Assembly (NCBI GenBank): GCA_900313855.1
Contig: OMSZ01000318.1
Span: 1 to 7,113 of the forward strand
Direction: 5' to 3'
Origin: an uncultured Eubacteriales bacterium
GTDB lineage: Bacteria; Bacillota; Clostridia; Lachnospirales; Lachnospiraceae
Length of the DNA: 7,113 bases
The translations under genes and the position numbers were made by a program. Shown one piece after another: positions 1 to 5,357 of this stretch. Positions within the stretch are counted from its first letter, which is position 1. Each line of letters starts with the position of its first letter. The notes beneath the pieces are model-generated. The model did no database searches, had not been told where the DNA came from, and saw only the letters and a list, made by a program, of their open reading frames with translations.

Positions 1-112
1 ATACTCCTCCTGTAACACCCAGCAAAACCAGAATAGCCAGAGCAATAAACGCCCCCTTATGCTTTTTATGAGGTTTTGTATTCCCAACCTTCCGTACTTT
101 TCTACCCATCAT
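1..112 (-). CDS. 5' end of a membrane-anchored or secreted protein (partial, runs off left edge)
   Basis: Only the first 37 codons are inside the window. They encode a strongly basic start (MMGRKVRKVGNTKPHKKHKG, residues 1-20) followed by a hydrophobic stretch (AFIALAILVLLGVTGGV, from residue 21). This is the pattern of an uncleaved N-terminal anchor or signal sequence of a Gram-positive surface protein. A very good Shine-Dalgarno sequence (GAGGAAGG, within 117-124) precedes two consecutive ATG codons at 112 and 109. Its spacing of about 4 nt to the first and 7 nt to the second slightly favours the second ATG. The gene lies downstream of the 6S-like RNA on the same strand, about 100 nt after the RNA's likely 3' end, so it could be read from its own promoter or by readthrough. 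I cannot name the family. Lys/His-rich N-termini of this sort occur in LytR-CpsA-Psr proteins, penicillin-binding proteins and other envelope proteins, but nothing here chooses among them. Confidence 0.72.
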   Translation of the reverse strand, partial: MMGRKVRKVGNTKPHKKHKGAFIALAILVLLGVTGGV

Positions 113-153
113 GTTTCCTTCCTCAACCATAATTGTAATATGAACAAAGCTAA

Positions 154-185
154 AGCAGCATACAGACAACCCGCCTAATGCTGCT
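154..185 (-). other. Hairpin between the 6S-like RNA and the left-edge gene
   Basis: AGCAGCAT at 154-161 and ATGCTGCT at 178-185 form a perfect 8-bp inverted repeat with a 16-nt loop. Read on the minus strand, it is followed by a moderately T-rich run (TTTAGCTTTGTTC). It could be a weak factor-independent terminator for the upstream RNA, or a hairpin in the leader of the left-edge gene, whose start is 42 nt further on. The loop is large and the T-run is interrupted, so the terminator reading is tentative. Confidence 0.35.
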
Positions 186-213
186 CTTCATCTTAAGTAT
201 CTGATTTTTCACA

Positions 214-406
214 AAATAAAGTAGAACAACCGAGTGTGCCGGTTCCTGCTTTTTGAGTCCTAGCCAAGCTAGGTGGGTAATCCCATATACGTTTCTGCCG
301 TCCAGTCGAAGCAGGCTTGACATCCACCTATAAATATCGATCTCCCGTAAAAATAAATGTAGGTTCAAAATAGCAAGAGTTATCGAACACCTCAGAAGTT
401 CTACAA
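214..406 (-). ncRNA. ssrS: 6S RNA (SsrS), regulator of RNA polymerase
   Basis: 6S RNA binds the housekeeping sigma form of RNA polymerase by mimicking an open promoter. What I see on the minus strand is a transcript of about 185-195 nt, the usual 6S length, that folds into one long interrupted rod. GUAGAAC (404-398) pairs with GUUCUAC (227-221), CUGAG (395-391) with CUCGG (234-230), UGU (389-387) with ACA (237-235), CUUGCU (377-372) with AGCAGG (250-245), UUUUGA (370-365) with UCAAAA (256-251), and CCUA (363-360) with UAGG (262-259). The 5' arm reads CUGAGGUGUUCG, close to CUGAGAUGUUCG in the E. coli 6S closing stem as I recall it. The interior (about 274-359) holds less paired sequence where the central bubble would lie. 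A U-rich tail (CUUUAUUUU) follows the closing stem. The ends are approximate: the promoter predicts initiation near 426, so a short 5' leader may be trimmed, as known for B. subtilis 6S-1. tmRNA, RNase P and SRP RNA signatures are absent. The identification rests on structure plus remembered motifs. Confidence 0.8.
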
Positions 407-432
407 TATTAACTTTCCTTGAATGTACTTAA

Positions 433-461
433 ATTATACACTACTTTACATAAAAAAACAA
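433..461 (-). promoter_or_regulatory. Sigma-A-type promoter of the 6S-like RNA
   Basis: On the minus strand there is a -35 box TTGTTT (461-456), a 17-nt spacer and a perfect -10 box TATAAT (438-433), predicting a start near 426. The sequence immediately upstream (462-489) is almost pure A/T with T-runs, like an UP element, which fits a strongly expressed stable RNA. Confidence 0.7.
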
Positions 462-464
462 GAA

Positions 465-489
465 AAAAATAAGTATTTTACTTATTTTT
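465..489. repeat. Perfect AT-rich inverted repeat between divergent promoters
   Basis: An 11-bp arm at 465-475 (AAAAATAAGTA) is mirrored at 479-489 (TACTTATTTTT) around a TTT centre. It sits just upstream of the 6S -35 box and 24 bp before the -35 box of the phosphofructokinase promoter. It could be an operator, an UP-type element serving one or both promoters, or chance in AT-rich DNA. As RNA it would form only A-U and one G-C pair, so a terminator role is unlikely. Confidence 0.5.
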
Positions 490-512
490 ATACATTTTTT
501 ATAATATGTTTC

Positions 513-541
513 TTGTATTTTGTAAGCAATTATGGTATATA
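513..541 (+). promoter_or_regulatory. Extended -10 promoter of the phosphofructokinase gene
   Basis: TTGTAT (513-518), a 17-nt spacer and TATATA (536-541) preceded by TGG (533-535), which is an extended -10 element. Transcription would start near 548, giving a leader of about 125 nt before the ATG at 673. It diverges from the 6S promoter, with about 50 bp between the two -35 boxes. I found no better-spaced candidate closer to the gene. Confidence 0.6.
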
Positions 542-593
542 AGAGTTGTTTGTCTAAAAATAACCCATTAATAATATCTACAGGTTGTTTTTT

Positions 594-621
594 GTGACAA
601 AGCAGACATTTTTAATGTCAC
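594..621 (+). promoter_or_regulatory. Hairpin with a competing arm in the phosphofructokinase leader
   Basis: GACATT (605-610), TTT, AATGTC (614-619) is a perfect 6-bp stem with a 3-nt loop. A second possible pairing joins GTGACA (594-599) to TGTCAC (616-621), using the same 3' bases, so the two structures exclude each other. The element lies 51-79 bp upstream of the start codon, inside the predicted transcript. It may be a protein-binding palindrome or a small RNA switch. It matches no riboswitch class that I recognise, and no ligand can be proposed. Confidence 0.35.
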
Positions 622-672
622 TCAAAAGAGCTTTTATATCATTAAAGATAATACAAATACGGAGGATTTAAT

Positions 673-1914
673 ATGTCGCAGAAAAATATAATCATAGCAC
701 AATCCGGAGGACCAACAGTTGCGATCAACGCATCTTTAGCCGGAGTGATATCTGCAGCACTCGAGAATGATAATTACGGAACAATATACGGATCTGTATA
801 TGGAATTCTAGGTATCTTTAACGATAACCTGATAAACCTTTCAGATAAGGTTAATGAAATACCTGATTTCATACAAACACTAAAAACAAGTCCCTCCATG
901 TACCTTGGCTCCTGCCGGCATAAGCTTCCTGAATACGAGGATGATGATGCTCCTTATGCTTTCATTTTTAATCAATTCAAAAAATATAATATCGGTGCAT
1001 TCTTCTATATAGGTGGCAACGACTCAATGGATACCGTTCTCAAATTAAGCCATTACGGCAGGCAGATTGACAGCGATATCAGAATAATCGGCATTCCCAA
1101 GACTATCGATAACGACCTTTGCATAACAGATCATACTCCCGGTTACGGTTCGGCGGCGAAATATATTGCCTCCTCAATGTTGGAAATAGCTCATGATACA
1201 TTTATATACAGCGTTCCAAGTATAACTATTGTTGAGATCATGGGACGTGACGCGGGATGGCTCACGGCTTCAGCTGCTCTTGCAAGAAATGAATACAATA
1301 CAGCTCCTCACCTTATGTACTTCCCTGAAGTACCATTTTCCAAAGAGCAGTTTATAAACGATATCAAGCATCAGTTATCCTTAAGAAATAATGTCATTGT
1401 TGCGGTTTCCGAAGGAATCAGAAATGAAGATGGACAGTATATAAGTGCCTCAGCGGCGGTAAATGACCAGTTTGGACATCTCCAATTGTCAGGAACCGGA
1501 AAATGTTTAGAATATATCATCAAAGAAGCTCTCAACATCAAAGTAAGATCCATAGAGCTTAACGTTCTTCAAAGATGTGCTGCACACAGTTCATCACTTA
1601 CCGACATTAATGAATCCTTTGAGCTTGGCAGAAAAGCAATACAATATTCAGAAGAAGGATTGACAAAATGTATGCTCATATTAAAGCGCACATCTGACAG
1701 TCCTTACAATGTTGAAATTGATAAAGTTGATATAGATCAGATAGCCAACAACGCAAAATCCATACCTAGAAACTGGATCAACGAGGCCGGCAATGATATT
1801 ACCGATGAACTATACAATTATATGCTGCCGCTTATTACCGGTGAGCCTGATATTTTGTATAAGAATGGTCTTCCTGTTTATCTTCCTGTATCACATCTTG
1901 ATAAGCTTGACTAA
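673..1914 (+). CDS. 6-phosphofructokinase, probably pyrophosphate-dependent (EC 2.7.1.90)
   Basis: Cytosolic glycolytic enzyme phosphorylating fructose 6-phosphate to fructose 1,6-bisphosphate, predicted to use PPi and so to run reversibly. At 413 residues it is longer than E. coli PfkA (320) and matches the ~410-residue clostridial subfamily. Visible motifs are the N-terminal phosphoryl-donor loop QSGGPTVAIN (10-19), GGNDS (114-118), PKTIDND with the catalytic Asp146 (142-148), MGRDAGW for sugar-phosphate binding (190-196) and SEG with Glu247 (246-248). In the family, Gly at the E. coli 104 and 124 positions goes with ATP, while Asp and Lys go with PPi. Here these are Asp117 and Lys143, hence the PPi call. 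One oddity is Asn116 where ATP enzymes have the Mg-binding Asp103; from memory GGND is usual in this subfamily. The start is clear: GGAGG at 661-665 lies 7 nt before the ATG. The gene is monocistronic, with its own promoter and a terminator 22 nt after the stop. Family certain; phosphoryl donor inferred. Confidence 0.95.
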   Translation: MSQKNIIIAQSGGPTVAINASLAGVISAALENDNYGTIYGSVYGILGIFNDNLINLSDKVNEIPDFIQTLKTSPSMYLGSCRHKLPEYEDDDAPYAFIFNQFKKYNIGAFFYIGGNDSMDTVLKLSHYGRQIDSDIRIIGIPKTIDNDLCITDHTPGYGSAAKYIASSMLEIAHDTFIYSVPSITIVEIMGRDAGWLTASAALARNEYNTAPHLMYFPEVPFSKEQFINDIKHQLSLRNNVIVAVSEGIRNEDGQYISASAAVNDQFGHLQLSGTGKCLEYIIKEALNIKVRSIELNVLQRCAAHSSSLTDINESFELGRKAIQYSEEGLTKCMLILKRTSDSPYNVEIDKVDIDQIANNAKSIPRNWINEAGNDITDELYNYMLPLITGEPDILYKNGLPVYLPVSHLDKLD

Positions 1915-1936
1915 TTATCAACAATAGAAGAAAATC

Positions 1937-1965
1937 AAAAAAGACTCGCTTTGCGAGTCTTTTTT
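1937..1965. terminator. Bidirectional intrinsic terminator between convergent genes
   Basis: GACTCGC (1943-1949), loop TTT, GCGAGTC (1953-1959) forms a perfect 7-bp stem. It is flanked by six A on the left (1937-1942) and six T on the right (1960-1965) that extend the pairing to 13 bp. The tract gives a U-run in both directions, so it can end the phosphofructokinase transcript from the left and the three-gene minus-strand unit from the right. Confidence 0.92.
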
Positions 1966-1996
1966 ATTACAAAGTCACCAGTGTTCTAACATACCA

Positions 1997-2061
1997 CTTG
2001 TAACCTGCCAGTCATTCTGTAATTTGCCAAATCATCTGTAATCTATCTGTCCCATCTGTCA
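1997..2061. repeat. Degenerate ~20-bp tandem repeat at the 3' end of the nuclease gene
   Basis: Successive units beginning at 1999, 2018, 2038 and 2057 share TGTAA or TGTCA, then a TGCCA-like core, then (T/C)CAT(T/C)C, with a period of 18-20 bp. The best pair is 1999-2017 against 2018-2037. The array straddles the stop codon of the nuclease (2043-2045), so the last residues (DRWDR) are themselves encoded by repeat copies, while the rest lies in the gap before the terminator. No mobile-element ends or inverted repeats flank it. Confidence 0.5.
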
Positions 2062-3638
2062 CAGAGATTATTGATCTGATCGGTAAATCTGATAAGATCC
2101 TTATTGGCACCGCCTCTATTGTGGGCAATAACAACGAGAAGTCGATTTCCTGCCGCAACAAGCCTGTCGAATATAGCCTGTGCGCGGAAGGCTTTCTGAC
2201 TGATCTTAACCTTCTTGGTAGTAACTCCCTGGAATATCAATTCATTAGCGATCAGGTCAAATTCGGCACCAGAATAAGGTGCAACCGCTTCATACCCCTC
2301 ATCCTGAATCATATTCTTAAATGTCTCACATACAGAATCTTCACCATGAACCACAAACACCTTAGGCTTGGGATCAAATGAGTGAAGCCATTTCAACAGA
2401 CCATCCTGATCGGCATGACCGCTTATTCCGTCAAGCTTCTCAATTCTTGCCTGAACTTCTATCTCCTCACCAAACAGTTTTACACTTGGTGCACCCTCTA
2501 ACAGACTGCGACCTAATGTTCCGTGAGCCTGATATCCAACAAAAAGAATCGTACTGTCCTTTCTCCAAAGATTATGCTTTAAATGATGTCTGATCCTGCC
2601 CGCCTCGCACATTCCCGACGCGGAAATAATAACCTTAGGCGTCATATCAAAGTTGATTGATTTGGACTCATCACTTGTAACCGATGTTTTAAGTCCCGGA
2701 AATGAAATCGGATTAATTCCCTGTCTGATAAGCTCAATAGCCTCATCATCAAAACAGCTCTCAACATTCTTATGAAAAATATTAGTAGCTTCTATTGCTA
2801 ACGGACTATCCACATATACATCGAAGCCTTCGTATTCAGGAATCATATTATCCTGTTTGATCTTTCTGATAAAATACAGCAATTCCTGTGTTCTTCCGAC
2901 TGCAAATGAAGGTATTACAAGATTACCGCCTCTGTCAAACGTCTCTTTGATCACCTTAGCCAATTCTTTTTCATAATCAGGAACATCCTTATGCTGTCTG
3001 TCACCATAAGTAGACTCCATTACAACATAATCAGCTTCCTTTAGATATTGCGGATTCTTAATGATCGGCTGGTTAATATTGCCTATATCACCTGAAAATA
3101 CTATCTTCTTGGTTATATCCTCTTCAGTAAGCCATACCTCTATACTTGCAGATCCGAGCAAGTGTCCCACATCGGAAAATCTGACCTTCACACCTTCACA
3201 TACTTCAATAAGATCCTCATACTCACACGGAACAAAATGCTCCATAACCCCTATCGCATCGTCCATGCTGTATAATGGTACATACTCCTCGCCGCCTGCA
3301 CGTTTTGCTTTACGATTGCGCCACTCTGCTTCAAATTCCTGTATATGAGCACTGTCACGAAGCATAATACTGCAAAGATCTGTAGTTGCCTTTGTTGTAT
3401 ATACGCTGCCTCTAAAGCCCCTTGCATATATCAACGGCAATAAACCCGAGTGATCAATATGAGCATGCGTTAAAAATACATAATCAACCTCAGCAGGATT
3501 CATCGGAAGCTCCTGATTCTCGTACACATCCTCCCCCTGCTCCATACCACAATCGATCAGAATATTCTTACCCGCCCCCTGCAGGCAATGACAACTACCC
3601 GTAACCTCATGATCTGCACCGATAAAAGTTAATTTCAT
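2043..3638 (-). CDS. Metallo-beta-lactamase fold, beta-CASP family RNA nuclease
   Basis: Predicted cytosolic zinc-dependent ribonuclease of the beta-CASP group (relatives: CPSF-73-like bacterial enzymes such as TTHA0252, and more distantly RNase J). All metal and CASP motifs are present: HAHIDH (58-63), motif 3 His159 in DVGHLLGSA, motif 4 Asp184 in SGDIG, CASP motif A Glu208 in ESTYG, motif B His408 in SGHAD, and motif C His431 in VVHGE. The substrate-loop signature SASGMCEAGR is at 339-348. The core matches the ~430-460-residue family members. Residues from about 462 to 531 form a C-terminal extension whose fold I do not recognise (it contains VVIAHNRGGANKD at 502-514). The start is supported by AAGGAG (3652-3647) 8 nt before the ATG. 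The gene begins 21 nt after the flippase stop and is probably last in that operon, ending at the shared terminator. There is no signal peptide. Whether it acts as endo- or 5'-exonuclease cannot be told from sequence. Confidence 0.93.
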   Translation of the reverse strand: MKLTFIGADHEVTGSCHCLQGAGKNILIDCGMEQGEDVYENQELPMNPAEVDYVFLTHAHIDHSGLLPLIYARGFRGSVYTTKATTDLCSIMLRDSAHIQEFEAEWRNRKAKRAGGEEYVPLYSMDDAIGVMEHFVPCEYEDLIEVCEGVKVRFSDVGHLLGSASIEVWLTEEDITKKIVFSGDIGNINQPIIKNPQYLKEADYVVMESTYGDRQHKDVPDYEKELAKVIKETFDRGGNLVIPSFAVGRTQELLYFIRKIKQDNMIPEYEGFDVYVDSPLAIEATNIFHKNVESCFDDEAIELIRQGINPISFPGLKTSVTSDESKSINFDMTPKVIISASGMCEAGRIRHHLKHNLWRKDSTILFVGYQAHGTLGRSLLEGAPSVKLFGEEIEVQARIEKLDGISGHADQDGLLKWLHSFDPKPKVFVVHGEDSVCETFKNMIQDEGYEAVAPYSGAEFDLIANELIFQGVTTKKVKISQKAFRAQAIFDRLVAAGNRLLVVIAHNRGGANKDLIRFTDQINNLCDRWDR

Positions 3639-3659
3639 AAAACCTTCTCCTTTCTGCTT

Positions 3660-5321
3660 TTATTCCTTTATGATATGAAATTTCTTAGCTATTCTCGCAA
3701 CTGCAGCTCCTTTTGGAAATGCAAGCAGCATCTCTTCGGTATATCCGCCAAACCTAAGAAGACTGACAAAATAAGTAATTGCAGCAATTATTATTGCAGC
3801 GATTACCGCAATACCACTTCGTATATACTCGCCAAACGCATTTGATAAGATAAATGTGAATATAAAGTAAACTGATAAAGCAACCACACCCATTATAACC
3901 GCAGACACAAGCGGCATTACTATCACATTCTTCCAATCAATAGAGTATTGGAGGTGTTTTTTGATATTCCAATAATTCATTCCTACAATTATCAATACAT
4001 ATAACAGAGTTGCCGCTATAAACGAAAGCGTACCCAAATCAGTATACTCCAGTAAAATATACAGCAAAATAATATGAAACACTAATGCAACCGAAGCTGA
4101 AACAACCGGGAAATTCACCCTGCCAACACCTTGCAGCACACCATTAAGAACACTTGAAAAACCATAAAAGATAATCGATACTCCACCAAACAGCAGCAAT
4201 TCAGCCGCTGTCTGAACACTCTTTTCAGTAAGTCTTGGATAAAGTAAGCTTATAATAGGTCTTCCTAAGGTCATGAAACCGATAGCACACGGAATTGTAA
4301 GAACCATTGTCAGCTGCAGCGCTTTTGAAATACTTTTCCTGCACCCTGCAATATCCCCCGCCGCATGGTTTGCAGAAACCCTCGGAATAACGGTTGAAGA
4401 AACAGCTGAAGCCATAGCAATAGGAATATTAGCAAGAACCAGATAATATCTGCTATACAATCCGTATTGAGCGCTATAATACTGCTCCGTGTATCCATGA
4501 GATTTCATAATGGCTTCATGGAGCTTCATATCCAAGGTTCCGTTAACATTATATATAAAGGAACTGAATATTATCGGTGTTGCTATCATAAGAAGTGTCT
4601 TAAAGGCCTCCTTATATGTCATGATACTGCCTGTGGTATCCGAATTCATCCGTTCTCTAAGTTCACTCTTATCCCTGTTATAAATAATAGCCATATATAT
4701 AAGACCGGAAAGAACACCCGCTCCGGTACCTACCGTTCCTCCCGCTGCGCCATACATCTGCCTGCAGTCTGCCTTACCAATGCTAACCGCTATATTCATG
4801 AACAAAACAGCCATGGCAATACTGAAAAAAGCATTAAAAATCTGTTCTATTACCTGAGAAACAGATGTAGGCACCATATTACCATAAGCCTGATAATATC
4901 CTCTGTAAACACTTGCAAAACCCGACAGGAATAACGTAGGTGCAAGAACTCTTAATGATAACACAGCACTTGGAGACACAAACTGCGGTGCTCCGAAGAA
5001 TGTTATTCCTGCTGCGATAAGTCCTACGATCAGAACATAAAGCATAGATACATCAAAAATCCGTTTAACATTCCTGTATTCACCCTTTTCTATCTTCTCG
5101 GCCATAATCTTCGAAACCGCCTGGGGTATCGAAAATGTAGCGATCAGCAAAATAAGATAGTAAACCGTCTGTGCTTTGCCATAATATCCATTGCCTTCCT
5201 CCTCTAACAAATTGGCAAACGGGATATTATATATCATACCTATTAACTTGGACACAATACTGGCAGCAGCCAAAATCGTTGCCTGCATTGCAAAATTATT
5301 AGTTCGTTTCTTTTTTCCCAT
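3660..5321 (-). CDS. MurJ/SpoVB-type lipid-linked oligosaccharide flippase (MOP superfamily)
   Basis: Polytopic membrane protein of the polysaccharide biosynthesis/MATE-like MOP superfamily, in the group of B. subtilis YtgP (MurJ) and SpoVB that moves lipid II or similar precursors across the membrane. The sequence shows about 14 hydrophobic segments. The numbering here counts from the alternative TTG at 5327, so subtract 2 for the ATG used. Examples are near 14-34, 94-112, 160-182, 195-216, 244-260, 336-356, 375-396, 404-427, 432-452, 468-493 and 502-523. Family landmarks are a basic N-terminus (GKKKRTNN), ASIVSKLIGMIYNIPFA (22-38), YRGYYQAYGNMVPTSVSQ (141-158) and LNGVLQGVGRVNFP (394-407). 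The length (553-555) is closer to YtgP (~544) than SpoVB (~518), but the exact substrate is inference. I prefer the ATG at 5321. Neither it nor the TTG at 5327 has a proper Shine-Dalgarno, only GGGGA about 13 nt before the TTG. Translation may therefore be coupled to the upstream gene, which stops 36 nt earlier. Confidence 0.88.
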   Translation of the reverse strand: MGKKKRTNNFAMQATILAAASIVSKLIGMIYNIPFANLLEEEGNGYYGKAQTVYYLILLIATFSIPQAVSKIMAEKIEKGEYRNVKRIFDVSMLYVLIVGLIAAGITFFGAPQFVSPSAVLSLRVLAPTLFLSGFASVYRGYYQAYGNMVPTSVSQVIEQIFNAFFSIAMAVLFMNIAVSIGKADCRQMYGAAGGTVGTGAGVLSGLIYMAIIYNRDKSELRERMNSDTTGSIMTYKEAFKTLLMIATPIIFSSFIYNVNGTLDMKLHEAIMKSHGYTEQYYSAQYGLYSRYYLVLANIPIAMASAVSSTVIPRVSANHAAGDIAGCRKSISKALQLTMVLTIPCAIGFMTLGRPIISLLYPRLTEKSVQTAAELLLFGGVSIIFYGFSSVLNGVLQGVGRVNFPVVSASVALVFHIILLYILLEYTDLGTLSFIAATLLYVLIIVGMNYWNIKKHLQYSIDWKNVIVMPLVSAVIMGVVALSVYFIFTFILSNAFGEYIRSGIAVIAAIIIAAITYFVSLLRFGGYTEEMLLAFPKGAAVARIAKKFHIIKE

Positions 5322-5357
5322 GATCAATAAAAAAATCTTGTCCCCATTTTATGATAA

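Noticed and set aside
150..368. 72-codon minus-strand reading frame upstream of the left-edge gene
   Set aside because: It lies inside the structured 6S-like RNA, lacks a Shine-Dalgarno sequence, and its protein resembles nothing I know.
594..621. CRP/FNR-type operator before the phosphofructokinase
   Set aside because: The half-sites GTGACA and TGTCAC are 16 bp apart rather than the 6 (or 4) bp expected, so the match to that motif is poor.
1997..2061. Short CRISPR-like array
   Set aside because: The units are degenerate, have no distinct spacers and no leader, and no cas genes are nearby; it is a decayed tandem repeat.
2121..3604. Several plus-strand frames of 60-95 codons opposite the nuclease gene
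   Set aside because: All lie antisense to a gene with complete catalytic motifs and show no protein-like features or start signals.
4467..4934. 155-codon plus-strand frame opposite the flippase
   Set aside because: Antisense shadow of a clear membrane-protein gene; composition is typical of reverse-read hydrophobic codons, with no ribosome binding site or family motif.
5318..5340. Seven-codon frame between the DUF4037-DUF4125 gene and the flippase as a leader peptide
   Set aside because: No ribosome binding site and no attenuator-like hairpin nearby; it is short enough to be chance.
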